Of a stretch of DNA of 64,000 bases, positions 34,098 through 48,244 are shown piece after piece. The notes below the pieces were generated by a model, which saw only the letters and a program-made list of their open reading frames with translations, had not been told where the DNA came from and searched no databases. A program made the translations under genes and the position numbers. The DNA is from Diphasiastrum complanatum (taxonomy: Eukaryota > Streptophyta > Lycopodiopsida > Lycopodiales > Lycopodiaceae), in the NCBI GenBank assembly GCA_029204225.1, contig CM055102.1, forward strand, positions 36,696,585 through 36,760,584, in the 5' to 3' direction. Every line of letters starts with the position of its first letter. The stretch's first letter is position 1.

Positions 34098-35371
34098 TCA
34101 CAGACAACTCCCTGCTATCCACTGATTCTCAAGTGCAAATGCCGCATTTACTGCAGTCCCCTTGGGCCTTCTATCCCACCATAGCTCGTGTGGTGTCGTG
34201 TGAGGGACACCATACTTACCTGTCCTATTCTGGATGTATGCAGCTATAGCTAATGCTTCAGCCCACAGTACCCTTGGAGCTTTTGAGTAGGCCATCATGC
34301 ATCTGACAGCTTCCATTAGGGTCCTATTCTTCCTTTCTGCAACACCGTTGTGCTGCGGTATGTAGGCTGCAGTCCTTCTATAAATAATGTCATGATCATT
34401 GCAGAAGTCAATGAAGTAAATCGAGATGTATTCGGCACCTTGATTTGTCCTGATGTGCTTCACTTTGTTGTTGTGCATCTCTCTGTCCAATTCACATATT
34501 TTGTGAATTTATTAAGTGCTTCAGATTTATTTTGAATAAAGTACATTCTGGCAAATTTACTATAATCATCAATGAAGGTTATATAATATTTTGGGCCTCC
34601 TACTGAGATCACATTGAAAGGCCCACAAATGTCAGAATGCACCAACTCCAGAATCTTGGTCGTTTTGTAGGAGTCTTTGACAAATGAAGTGTGTGACATC
34701 TTACCCTTCAGACATGCATCACAGGTGGTCGAGCTGGTTGCATTCGAGATACTGACCCCTGTTATTGCTCCATGATGGCTTCCTTGGTAAAGTGCCATTG
34801 ACTTCATGTGGCATAGTCTTCTGTGTCACAGAGTGTCTGGCGAATCATCATGAGTCTGATGCACTTGATCAGTACGCAGACGTACTTTCAGGTGATATAG
34901 ATTACCTTTCCTTCTGTCTTGAGTGATCAGGGTACTGGTACTAGCATCAATAACGTTGCATGCTTCGTCAAAAAATGTCACATGCATCCCTACATCAGCT
35001 ATCCTTGTCACAGAGGGCAGGTCTTGCTGCATTATAGGCACGAACAGAACATCTTTGAGGTGTCTGTCTCTATCATTTGTGTTGAGCCATAGTGAACCAA
35101 TACCGTTCACTTGATGTTTGGATCCACCTCCAAGAACGATGAATCTTGAAGAATCCGGACTTTTGAAATCAGACATAATTTGTCTTGATGTCACGAAGTG
35201 TGAGGTGGCTCCTGAATCTAGGATCACCTCATGTGTGTCAGATGTTGATGCTGCACACACGTCTTCACAAATGTAGGCGGTCAAACAAAATATGTTCAAT
35301 CTATCTTCACCATCACAGAAACCACTTTGCATGTTGCATGCACTGATTGCATGTGGCTTGCATGCATACAA
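34098..35371 (-). pseudogene. Minus-strand Copia protease and integrase fragment
   Basis: Three consecutive minus-strand frames give the first half of a Copia pol. 35371-34826 is the protease with VILDSGATSHFVTS and a DVLFVPIMQQDLPSVTRI linker, then RRKGNLYHL. 34807-34460 is the GAG-pre-integrase finger end (CDACLKGKMSH) and the integrase core start (LELVHSDICGPF, YYITFIDDYSKFARMYF). 34490-34098 is the rest of the core (IRTNQGAEYI, PQHNGVAERKNRTLMEAVRCMM, PHELWWDRRP). The second catalytic Asp is Asn (TNQG instead of SDNG). The fragment stops at about 34120, so the integrase C-terminus and RT are missing. Gag is not seen upstream. Confidence 0.88.
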
Positions 35372-35562
35372 TATGACATTGCATGCTATCTAAACTTCTG
35401 CATGTCATCAAAATTCAATCTATCTAACTCAAATCCGACCTATACTAGAAAGTTATGTGCTCAATTCACATACCTTTTATGTACAACATGAAATTTAGTG
35501 GAAATAACCATGGACATGGCCCCAAACTCGAGATAGGAAGATAATATTTTAATAATCTTCAC

Positions 35563-35572
35563 ACTCCTTAAA
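35563..35572 (-). other. Start of a minus-strand Copia 3' LTR (PPT/LTR junction)
   Basis: Downstream of the RNase H end the minus strand reads TTTTAAGGAG then TGTGAAGATTA. This fits a short polypurine tract followed by an LTR start (TGTGA) at 35563. The LTR runs toward lower coordinates and is cut short before the protease fragment at 35371. Confidence 0.45.
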
Positions 35573-36820
35573 ATTTATGTTCCTATCAACATAGACTTTA
35601 AAATTAGGCCAAGGTTAGACCTCATCTTGATAAAGACATTCTTGAGTAGTGGCTTGGTGAGAAGATCTGCAACACAATTTGTAGAATCAACATGCTCCAG
35701 TGAGATCTCTTTCCCAATGACTTTTTCTCTTACAAAATGATGAGCTACTTCAATGTGTTTGCTCCTTGCATGGAAAACTAGGTTATTTGCAAGAGCTTGA
35801 GCAGAAATGTTGTCATTCTTGATAATTGGAAGATCTTCATCTGCATAACACTTTAGCTCCAAAAGTAGCCTTTTGATCCATAAAATCTCCTTTGTTGTGG
35901 TTGTAAGAAATTTATACTCAGCTTCATAGAATGATAAGGAAATAGTTGCCTGCTTCTTTGATAGCCAAGAAACCAAGTTCCCTCCAAGAAATATAGTGTA
36001 AGCACTTGTGGCTTTTCTATCCAACCTGTCTCCTGCATAATCTAAATCTTGAAAAGTAATCAAAGTTAGATCTTCTTTCTTGTAGAATAGTTCAAAATCT
36101 AAGGTAGAAGATATATACCTCAAGATTCTTTTAGCCAACTTCCAGTGATATAACTTTGGATCCTACATGTGTTGACTTAGCTTATGAACACAAAAGCTTA
36201 GATCAGGCCTAGTCACTGTTAACCAAATAAGTGAGCCAATAAGACTCCTATAAAGAGTGATGTCCTCAAAGGATTTTTCATCATCTTTCATAGGAACTTT
36301 TACAGTATGCTCCATAGGTGTATCTATGCCTTTACAATTTTCCATCTAGAATTTCTTGAGCATGGAAAGTGCATATCTACTTTGGCTTATAAATGCATGA
36401 CCTTTCCAGATATCTATTTCAAGGCCTAGAATATAGTGAAGAACTCCTAAGTCCTGCATCTTAAACTTAGTACCAAGTGCATGCTTAGTTTCTTCAACTA
36501 GCTTCTCATTATTTCCACAAAGAATGATATCATCTACATAGATGAGAAGCATAACTACAAAGTTATCTACAAACTTATAATACAGAGAAGGGTCATATTC
36601 ACTTAGACAAAATCCGAGTGATATGAGATAGGAGTTGAGCCTTGCATACCAAGACCTTGGTGCTTGTTTCAGTCCATAGAGACTTTTGAACAAAAGACAA
36701 ACTTTTGATTCATCACCTTCTTTCACAAAACCTGAAGGTTGCTCCATGTAAATCTCCTCCTCAAGGTGACCATTGAGAAATGCATTAGAAACGTCAAGCT
36801 GGAACATACTCCAATTGTGA
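35573..36820 (-). pseudogene. Minus-strand Copia reverse transcriptase and RNase H
   Basis: One minus-strand frame runs from about 36807 to 35575 with only two in-frame stops (next to 36346 and next to 36163). Motifs in order are FQLDVSNAFLNGHLEEEIYMEQP, YGLKQAPRSWYARL, YVDDIILCGN, KMQDLGVLHYILG, TRPDLSFCVHKLSQ, then RNase H pieces YAGDRLDRKATSAYT, VSWLSKKQATISLS and HARSKHIEVAHHFVREKV, and finally CVADLLTKPL. It is closely similar to Copia-2 in motif wording. The 5' part of RT (WIYK to FAPVAK) is missing beyond 36820. Since it lies upstream of a protease-integrase piece in the same orientation, it belongs to a different element than 34098-35371. Confidence 0.9.
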
Positions 36821-40019
<3,199 letters not shown>

Positions 40020-40812
40020 AGTGAAGAAAGTTTCAAATTGAAATTCATCTGGAAAGAAAAAATTGAAAGAATTGTCGAATCAAAAGTCTAAAAAGGCATA
40101 CAAAGAAGAAAGAACTAAAAGCTTCAAAGAATGACAAGCCTAAACTGAGAAGTATGAGTCTGACTATGACAGAAATGTGAAAAAGCTTTTTGAAAAAGAC
40201 ATTGCTTTGGGGGTAAAAGATTTATTTAATGAAGAAATACATGAAGTAGAGTCTAGGAAGAAAGTTACTTTCAAAGAGGACGACAATATCAAACCATTTA
40301 AATTGTTGCCAACGACTGTCGAAAAGTTCGAAGACAGACCACATGATTGTCGATGATATAAGAGCTTTGGAACCAAATATTACTGTCAAGCAACTGTACT
40401 CCGACAATATCTATTATCAGAAGCAACTCCGAACTTTGATACAACCGAAACAAAGGCGAAAACAAAAGCTGTCAGAGATCAATTTATTGCGAGTTGATAC
40501 GAGAGATCTTGGAGCTCATGCAATCGATGTGACTATCGAAGGCTGCTTCGTTGAAATATCAAGTTAGCTAACTCGACGTGAAGAGAACCTATCAGCGAAC
40601 TGAAGAGAGTAAAAATCTTTTATAGAATGAACCATTTATAATGAATTTCTTAGTAATAAAGACTATTGGTGATCTAACCTATTCGGTACTGATCGAAAGG
40701 CCTTGGTTATACCAGGCCAATGTTGTCGTACACTCGAAGAGGAAGGAGTTACACGCAGTGTTTCCTCAATGAATCTTTGATTTAAAAATAGTATGGAGAG
40801 CGACCTTGGCGG
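40020..40812 (+). pseudogene. Ty3/gypsy gag-protease relic
   Basis: Read through shifted frames, the region gives Lys/Glu-rich pre-protease sequence (KKAYKEERTKSF, VTFKEDDNIKPFKLLP). A VDTRDLGAHAIDVTIEGCFVEI strand follows, and then, after a gap where the DxGS active site should be, TYSVLIERPWLYQANVVVHSKRKE. The last block corresponds to the second half of a gypsy-type protease (the S.LLGRPWL....V.HDWK pattern). The active site itself is deleted, so this is a dead relic. No RT follows. Assignment rests on the order and wording of these blocks. Confidence 0.55.
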
Positions 40813-41625
40813 CAGTTGCAAAACTATGAGAATTTTTTTTTTTTTTAAGGGGGGGGGGGGGGTTCCCCTGCGGTAAAATCAGTTTTTAATTTTTCTTTAA
40901 TGGTTTTTTATAGCAAAAAATTTTTACAGTAAAAGGTGCGTGTAAAAAAAAATTACAGCAAAAAAAAAGGGGGAGACACACATAATCCGTTGTAGGAGGT
41001 GCCTCCTTTTTCTCCATGAAAAGGAAAAAAGTGATTTTACATACTATGAAATGGACCAGGCATAGGTCATTATGCCTGGTAAAATTTTTGGAAAGCCGAA
41101 CTGGGCAAAATGGCCTCTGACCAGCGCATTCCATTGCGTAATGGGTACGTTGACTTTTTCACATGTACATTACTAAGCATAATAAGCAGTTTGAATCTAA
41201 CCGACCACTTTGGACATGCCACATGGCATTTGTACGGACTCAGAGGCGGAAAAGCATTTTGCAAAACATGAATTCACTTTTGAGACTTTGTTCACAAGGG
41301 ATGGTAAGATATAGTGAATTGAGAACCGTAACGTCGATCAAAAGACAGGGATAATTGCCGGTTGGTTGTATTTTTTGAAAGGCTAGTCGCTGTAAAGAAT
41401 GAATGAACGTGTTGTATCGAACATTGGTCGCGGAACCTTTAGAAAAGCGCGTTAATAAGAATCCGAATTTCCCCAACACATGCATATATTAATATATGAA
41501 CAATAAGCATTTGAAGAGGGCACGGCAAGATTAATGCTGAAACCAGCAAACAGAAACGAACGTCTTCTGTAATATTAAGCACATTTGATTGTCAAATGAG
41601 TAAAGGAAAGAACAATAATAATCTT
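40813..41625. other. Spacer downstream of the trihelix gene
   Basis: It begins with a T-run and a run of G residues (about 40838-40862) followed by sequence with repeated 'acagtaaaa/acagcaaaa' strings. No gene is seen. The last 200 bases should contain the 3' UTR and polyadenylation region of the trihelix gene (minus strand; AT-rich, with AATAGATAAAAG just after the stop), but no exact AATAAA is visible. Confidence 0.4.
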
Positions 41626-42639
41626 TTATCTATTCATCTTACTGACGGACTCGTCAAAGTTGACGGTCCCCCGCTTCAACTTCGCAAGTTCTATCTGCGC
41701 CTGCATGAATAGCTTTATTCTTTGTCTTTCCAGATCCTTGGATAACTCCTTTCGCGTTTTTTCCAGATCAGTAAGCTGCTGCTGTTTGGATTTCTCAAGC
41801 TTTTCAAACATTTCACCAAATTTTACTATTGCTCTTGAGACAACTTTATTATAGGAGTCATCTTTCCTCATCCGTTTTGTGGATCCTGCGTCTTCGTCAA
41901 AGACACCCTCACCTCTGAGAGCGGAGGTAGGTATCAATATATGAGTCTTTTTCGTTCTAGAGCTGTTCAGGCTGTGATTGGAGATTTCAATTGGGTGATG
42001 CAAATTGATTTCCTTGATTTGGCCTGCATTGGCAGTGCTTGGAAGACCGCCATGCCAGGGAGTTGAGTTGAGCATGTTGTCGAGAAGGCTAAAATACGGC
42101 CATTTGCTGATACTGCCAAGTGCCTGCTTTTGCTTTTCGTGCTTGTATTTTTTCTTTAATGTATCTACTCTATTTTTGCATTGAACATCAGTTTTGCGAG
42201 TATTGCTCTTGACTCTAACCGTGTCCGCTAACTCTGCCCAATGTGCTAGCTTCAAGTTGGATTTATTTAGCTGTCTACACTTTTTACTCCAAGCGTCAAC
42301 CAGTGCGATACTTGCCACTTCGTTCCAATCATCTCTAGATGTCTGCTTATCCGGTTCACTAACCTTTTCTAACATGGCTGTAGGCTGAGAGAGGGATAGG
42401 TCGGCTGAATCACTTGAAAAGTGTTTATTCCTGAGAAGATCTTTCTGTTGTTGTTGCCCCGTGTCCTGTTTACGACCTTCAGCATCCTCTTCATCGACAC
42501 ACGCATTTTCGGCCTCCCTATCCTGAAATTTTAACTGCAGATCATATCCGGCGTATTCGCGAACGCCGGACTCATAGAGGTGACGGCGCTGATCATTTCG
42601 CTGATAAAAATGATTTGTAGAATCAATTTCATCATCCAT
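41626..42639 (-). CDS. Trihelix (Myb/SANT-like) transcription factor
   Basis: This is a 337-residue, single-exon plant nuclear DNA-binding protein. I chose the ATG at 42639 (MDDEIDS); the frame is open 22 codons further but has no other ATG. An acidic, Gln-rich N-terminal third precedes the trihelix domain at about residues 103-190. The domain opens with DDWNEVASIALVDAWSKK, continues through LKLAHWAELADTV, and closes with KTDVQCKNRVDTLKKKYKHEKQK and SKWPYFSLLDNML. Its three conserved aromatic positions are Trp, Trp and Tyr/Phe, as in the SIP1/ASIL-type trihelix clade. A basic STKRMRKDD string may be a nuclear signal. The C-terminus (about 268-330) is a long charged coiled coil (FGEMFEKLEKSKQQQ, then ELSKDLERQRIKLFMQAQ), typical of the clade and used for dimerisation. 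Proteins of this clade often repress seed-maturation genes; the target here is unknown. No breaks are seen. Confidence 0.9.
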   Translation of the reverse strand: MDDEIDSTNHFYQRNDQRRHLYESGVREYAGYDLQLKFQDREAENACVDEEDAEGRKQDTGQQQQKDLLRNKHFSSDSADLSLSQPTAMLEKVSEPDKQTSRDDWNEVASIALVDAWSKKCRQLNKSNLKLAHWAELADTVRVKSNTRKTDVQCKNRVDTLKKKYKHEKQKQALGSISKWPYFSLLDNMLNSTPWHGGLPSTANAGQIKEINLHHPIEISNHSLNSSRTKKTHILIPTSALRGEGVFDEDAGSTKRMRKDDSYNKVVSRAIVKFGEMFEKLEKSKQQQLTDLEKTRKELSKDLERQRIKLFMQAQIELAKLKRGTVNFDESVSKMNR

Positions 42640-43220
42640 GATAGGAAATAAAGAACCGGAAATTGCGTTTTTTGCGATTGTTCGGAGAGTCGAATCTTGA
42701 AGCAATTACTTTCCTTTTTATTGTCGAAGCAGTCACGTCTAATTAATAAACTGAAAAACAATCACACTGCTGTTGCACTAGCAGAAAACCAGATTGATGA
42801 AGAAATTTTAAATCTCAAGTTCAGGAATGTCTCCGCAACTGCTGATGCTTGATCCATGAAGATAAAGGGCCATTCGATGATGGAAATCCCTCACGAAAAA
42901 TCCAGGTTCTCTGTAAAATCAGCTACACATTTCTGCAAACACCATCATTCCGGAAATTATTAATGGATCGATCTACAGAAAGAGAAAGCGTTGAAGAGAG
43001 AGGGGGACGGCCAGGCAAGGCCGACAGAAGAAGACGACGAAGGTGACTACACAGCTAACTGTCGCAATATGTGAATGGATCCTAAAGTGCTCCGGCAGTA
43101 CAGGCCGGCTGGGCCAAAAGCCGGCCACATACAGTGTCCGATTCGAAGCTGCTCAAGGTCAGGGCGAGGAACTTGGATATTCTTATTGCTCCCAAAAATT
43201 TCCTAGTGTTTTACAGGCCG
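42640..43220 (-). promoter_or_regulatory. 5' leader and promoter region of the trihelix gene
   Basis: On the minus strand the complement of about 42960-43050 is strongly CT-rich (TCTTCTTC and CCCCCTCTCTC strings), as in many plant 5' leaders. No TATA box could be chosen with confidence. Short plus-strand open frames at 42849-43249 are basic, low-complexity translations of this tract, not genes. Confidence 0.35.
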
Positions 43221-43620
43221 TTGTTGGAATAGACGAAGTGCATCAATAATAATTATAAATTTAGACTTCAATCTAGCTATAATTTTCAATTTTATGGGTA
43301 TTGTTTTAGAGCTTTATCACTTCATTGTTGTGTTGCCACCCAACGGGGTTGGCTCAGTTGGTTGGCTTGGCATCCAAAGTTTCTTTGGTCCCAGGTTCGA
43401 GCCTCCCCTTGGAATCCAAGAAGCATTGTTGTGTTGCCGTCCCAATGGGTTGGCTTAGTTGGTTAGCTTGACATCCAAAGTTTCTTTGGTCCCAAGTTCG
43501 AGCCTTCCTTTGGAAACCAAGAAGCATTGTTGTGTTGCCATTGTTGGAATAGATGAAGTGCATCAATAATAATTATAATAAATTTCAACTTCAATCTAGC
43601 TATAATTTTCAGTTTTGAAT
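43221..43620. repeat. About 320-bp direct duplication enclosing tRNA-like repeats
   Basis: A block starting TTGTTGGAATAGA.GAAG (43221-43305) recurs at 43541-43615 with few changes, including AATCTAGCTATAATTTTCA. Between them lie two tandem copies of a tRNA-like unit. The outer blocks are too long to be a target-site duplication, so an unequal recombination or segmental duplication is more likely. Confidence 0.8.
43337..43525 (+). repeat. Two tandem tRNA-derived (SINE-like) units, 101 bp each
   Basis: Each unit has a pol III A-box-like TGGCTCAGTTGG (43350-43361; TGGCTTAGTTGG at 43451-43462). About 33 nt further is a B-box-like GGTTCGAGCC (43394-43403; AGTTCGAGCC at 43495-43504). This is the order and spacing of a tRNA gene or a tRNA-derived SINE head. 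The first unit also has G-rich 5' and C-rich 3' ends that could pair like an acceptor stem. Both units share ATTGTTGTGTTGCC between them. There is no clear anticodon arm, so an active tRNA gene is unlikely. Confidence 0.6.
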
Positions 43621-44139
43621 TGCTTTTAACTTTGGACTTTGGACTGCATGCATGACTGGCCATTAGTAATAGACATGTAGAAAGTCGTAAAGCACGAACA
43701 TAAAAAATTGCATGCTTTGTAGAAAAATGAAGATCATCCATGAAGATAGGAAAAAGAACTCTCCATGCAATTGAAAAAAACAATAAATATGTCATTGTCC
43801 ATCCTTAACATGCAAAACTGCATGCTTTGTAGCAAATTGCATCACCCATGTGTAATGCTTATATATATGTGCAAAGGCTTGTTTGTGAATGGTGAGATTG
43901 TGTGATAATTCGAAGCACATATACCTTGTTTATTAAAAATTGTATCTTATTCCTTAGATCCTGAAAAGCAAAAGATAAATGTGCTTGTCCACTAATGGAT
44001 CTTTCCTTCATCAACTATACAAAGATAGTTGATCTTTATCTAATTATAATTTTGTGATTGTATTTTCTTTTGCAGGACATGCAAAATGTATTCCATAATT
44101 GGTCAACTTTTTCAGAGATCCGTCCTAAAGATTACCTAA
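43621..44139. other. AT-rich spacer, no gene recognised
   Basis: No coding motifs. It contains two copies of 'gcatgctttgtag.aaa' (about 43709 and 43821), a minor direct repeat. Confidence 0.35.
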
Positions 44140-44720
44140 TTGATGGCTAGTGATGATCTAAATTGTGAATATTTTGAGATGTTGATCGTGATTATTGTGA
44201 ATATTGAGAGCGAATATTTTGAGATGTTGATCATGATTATTGTGAATACTCATTGTGATTATTGTGAGTATTGATCGTTGTGAATACTTATCATGAATAT
44301 TGTAAAAATTGATCGTATACTCTTAAGTATTGATTGTTAATATTGTGAATACTAATCGAATATACTATGAATACGATCGAATATTTTGAATATTGAATGT
44401 GATTATTGTAAATAATTATCGTGAATACACTTGAATATTGATCGTGAATACTTTGATTATTGTTCGTGAATACTGAAATATATTGAATAGTGGTGGTGAT
44501 TATTCTAAACACCTTTGAATACAATTCATGGATGGTCTTGATTATTGATCATGAATACTTGAATTACCAATCATAAATACTATGAATACTAATAAACAAA
44601 GATTTCAAATAGTGGTTGCAAACACAATTTGTGATTACTTATTGCAAAAATTCAAATATTTATTGTAAATATTGATTTTGAATACTAAAATGCGCTTATT
44701 CCAAATAAAGATTGTGATTG
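44140..44720. repeat. Degenerate AT-rich satellite of GATCGTGAATATT-type units
   Basis: About 580 bp are made of variants of 'tgatcgtgaatattgtgaatact' in irregular order, with an underlying period of roughly 12-25 bp and heavy substitution. 'gaatattttgagatgttgatc' is repeated exactly near 44167 and 44213. The open frame reported on the minus strand (Ile/Tyr/Asn-rich) is a translation of the repeat. Confidence 0.8.
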
Positions 44721-46199
44721 TTAATCTTGATTCATGATGAAATTGTTTTTTAGATTTGAGTATAGACAATTATGTTGCAACTGATAAGAAATTTTTAAAT
44801 ACCACAATTACAAAGAACTCGAAAAGGCCTTCTCTTTCAACAAGTTCAAAGCCAAAGAATAAGATTTCAGAAAGGTGTGATAAAACTGACAACTAAGAGG
44901 AACAAAAATAGTCAATAAACAAGAAAAGCAACTAGTCCAACACATTTCATAATCAAGCAATTTGGTATATGACCTGCATTCCAATACCAACGTGGTTTAT
45001 TTGTATGGAAATCGGGATAGTACAACTACACTGTGGAAAATATTCGAGTTTTGAAAAACATGAACTTGAAATCTAGGAATTTCAAACCCTCATCTTCTAA
45101 AAGAGATAAAGTGAAATTTTGTATCATTAAAAACTTAACTTTCTAGTGCTTGTACTGAACTTTATTATTATCTATCAAAATTTTAAATGACTATTCAAAC
45201 GTTAATACAAATTGATATCAATTTTTTTTATTATAATACAATGTTATGAAGATTATGGTTCCGTTTCAAAAAGTATGACAAAATATGACAATATGACATG
45301 GCAAGGCCTTTGTGGCACAGTACCACATCGTACTTGTTTTCACTAGGAATCCTTGCACATGTAATTAAAGTAACAACTAACCTTCAACAACTTTACTGAG
45401 ACTACAGAATAGTATTTTTCATGTCAAAATCAGCAAAGGTTACCCATGCCCAGGCGAGGGTTCTTGGAACTTGAAACCTTTGCAAAATGGAAGGAGCTTT
45501 GGTCGGCCAACTTTTTCTAGGAGCTAATCTTCGTCGAACATTTTGGAGCTGAAAAACACTACAAAGTCGCAATTGGAATACTGGCAGAAGTTAGTAGGAG
45601 CTACTTTTTTTGAAGTTGAGTTTGGTGAGGGTTCTCTGCTTGTTTTGGGACTATTTTGGGATTACAAAACCTTCATCAAGGTTTGCAAACACCTTGGTAA
45701 CCTTCACCAGTCTCAGATATTTCCCTGATCGACATTATGGAACTGGCCAAAGGTTGTTTAGAGAGTTTGGAGCTACTTTGAAATTCTGGACATTTTGTAC
45801 ACAAGATTTTTCATGGTTGTTTTTTTCATTATTTCAGAAAAATTGTTGGGAAGGTATCTTTGCCCAAGCTAAAATAGATTCTACTGATGTGGCGAAAGGT
45901 ACTACCAGGTCAGCGAAGGTCAGATCAATCAGGTTTTAGAGAAAATTGGCCTGGAAGGTATTTCTAGGCCCTTTTTCTTGGATAGTTTACAAAAAACTAG
46001 TGCTTTTTGAGTTTTTGAAGGACTTTTTCTAATTTTTGAAGGATTTTGGCACTTTTTCAAGGTGGTCCCTTTCTCTAATCCTCTCTCTACAGTATTTTCA
46101 AGCAAAAAACCATGCAAAAACAATAACTTACCATTATTCTTCACTCTAAATTGCCCCACACGAGGACACCTCAAGTTAACCGCACCTAAATTAGAGAGC
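44721..46199. other. Spacer, no gene recognised
   Basis: No family motifs. Overlapping plus-strand frames at 45543-45939 and the minus-strand frame at 45929-46174 lack conserved features. The 45420-46100 part has LTR-like wording ('ggaactggccaaaggttg') but no partner copy in the window. Confidence 0.35.
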
Positions 46200-46975
46200 T
46201 AAAGACACAAAAGAAATGCTAATCTATTCCTTGACAACGATACCAAAAAATTATAGCGGCCTTTTCCACCTGTCAGGTGTGAGTTCACTCCCAAGGAAAT
46301 AGTGCTTGCTCTTGCGAGATTAGCTTACTTGTACGGTTTTTTCTAACAATCCACTCCTAGTTTATCCCTTCCTAGCTTAACACAAGCAAATAACAAGATT
46401 ACTTGGTGGAGGCGACTTGCACCCTCCCCCCTCCTCCCCCCATCTCTAAAGATGACAAGAACAAGCAAATACAACTAAAATGAAAATAATAGGCAAATAG
46501 AAAACACAACAAAAGAGAGAGATGAAAGCAGTGATATGCAAGGATGTTCGGATTTATTTCGGCATAATTTTCTCCTCTTGTTGAACGTGAAAATTGAATA
46601 CAAGAGTGCCTTTTTTTCTTGGAGAATGTCATGTTCTTGATCTCTGGTTGGCTAATTCTAGATGGAAAGGATCCTAATCCAAGCCCTTCATGTAATATCT
46701 AATGGTTCCAAATTGAGAAGGAGGGTGCCCCTCACATGAATCATGTGAGCTTTTATTGGAGTGAGAGGGTCCTCAGATGATTCATGTAAGCTCTCCAAAC
46801 TAAGAACCATCTCAAAATTAAATTTGGGTGTTCTATGTATTTTATGTCCCAAGTTGCTTATTCCTAGTTCTACAAGTTCTACAAAACAGATAAATGTGGT
46901 CATTGTATTGGGCTTATACACGCAGGAAGCCAGTTCCCTCACACTTATTACTCCTAATTGTACAATGTACTATTG
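46200..46975 (-). repeat. Diverged LTR relic of the element B superfamily
   Basis: The outer part (46890-46960) carries the dispersed motif also found at 1085-1175 and at the ends of both element B LTRs. The order of features inside (AAACACAACAAAAG..GAGAGATG.AAG near 46500, a TTGAATACAAGAG string near 46592) resembles 13920-14020 in the element B LTR. No internal region or second LTR is attached. Similarity is low and judged by eye. Confidence 0.4.
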
Positions 46976-47165
46976 TTGGAAATATCGTGGCGATGGGATG
47001 ATGGAGGAGCACACGATTCCTCAATGCATGCATGCACTATGCCTATCGGATCGAATTAGGATGGTGAGTCAACGACTCAACTGATTCTACTTGATTCTAA
47101 CTTCGAAGTTGTTAGAATCTATGATATCAATTACATAGGCAAACACAAAGAAAGTCTTGCAACTT
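46976..47165 (-). repeat. Dispersed repeat D, copy 3 (inverted, diverged)
   Basis: Read on the minus strand, this stretch gives 'tttgtgtttgcctatgtaattg', 'tagaatcaagtagaatcag' and a GATCCGATAGGCATAGTGCATGC-like tail in the same order as 8960-9100. It is therefore an inverted, diverged copy of repeat D. Confidence 0.5.
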
Positions 47166-48244
47166 ATATTGCGGAAGCAAAAAGCCAGACAATTCAGATA
47201 AAAGCAATAAGGGGGATTATATAGAATAAATAAAAAAGCCTTGCATACATACTGACATTAATCTGAACACAAGAAGATGACTCAATTCAAAAAGAGTGTA
47301 AAGATTCAAGTCAGTCGATGTTGGAGCACAATACAATTGCGGATGAAACTGTGTGTTCGATAGTATCTTAATTTTGTAATAGATATGAGCTTAATCTGAC
47401 TATAAGAATGAAAACAAGAATTAATGCATGAAAGCATCTACAATGTCGGTCTTGCAAAATCACTTACATCATCATCTATTGTAATGTACATTTGTGCAGA
47501 TATATACAGAATGGCATAGAGTTGTTCCGCCGTCTAGAATTAGATCGTGACTGTTGTAATTGTCAAAACAGTTGCATAGTTGCAGGAGTGGGCGAGTGGT
47601 ATGATGTCAACAGTCAAGTTTGGCTAAGCTGATTTGTAGGGTGGAGTGTGAAAATAGTTTGACTGTTCGATTCTACAGTGTGTTGAATCAAATGGTCGAG
47701 CATTTGTTGAGATACTCCTTCGATAGTCCATCTTAGCTCAATAGTTAATGACAATCTTTGATAGTTTAACTGTCATGTCGATACTTGTTTTCGACAATAG
47801 AGTATTTCTGCAGAGTGTGCGACAATGTGTAAAACTATAGCAATATAAATGAAACTAGATTAACATAAGATTCATTTGGAAAAATATGGGCCTGAAGAGG
47901 GCTTTTGTAAAAGATACTTTTTTTATTTTTTTCTCATTCACGTTACTGATATCAGGCTTGTAACGTAGCTTGTCTCAAATTAAAATCAACAAAAAAAAAA
48001 CTTTTAAAATAAATGAACGTTTTGTCATGTAGCACATAAAAATGCTATTGGATGTTGAGGCCTTCCCTTCCAACTCATCACTGTCCGAAGGGACCCAACC
48101 AAATTTAAAATGGATATGCCAGAAGGTATGTAGAATTAAAATGAGTAAATGGATACAGCTTTAATGAGAATACCTTGTCAAATCATGGCTTACTAGTTAA
48201 GTAGAGTTAACCCATAGCGCCAAAAAACTCAGTGTTTCAAAATT
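47166..48244. other. Spacer, no gene recognised
   Basis: The sequence is AT-rich and contains many TCGATAGT/ACTGTCGA-like strings (47370-47800). It may be the remainder of an LTR, but no partner, PBS or coding motif is found. Confidence 0.35.

Noticed and set aside
42640-42705. Longer start for the trihelix protein (22 extra residues)
   Set aside because: The upstream extension begins at TTG, not ATG; the first ATG in frame is at 42639 and has a good context.
42849-43249. Basic plus-strand proteins upstream of the trihelix gene
   Set aside because: They arise from the purine-rich complement of the gene's CT-rich leader and show no domain.
43341-43411. Functional tRNA gene
   Set aside because: A- and B-box-like sequences are present, but a convincing anticodon arm and paired stems are not; a tRNA-derived repeat is more likely.
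44291-44524. 77-residue Ile/Tyr/Asn-rich minus-strand protein
   Set aside because: It is a translation of the degenerate AT-rich satellite.
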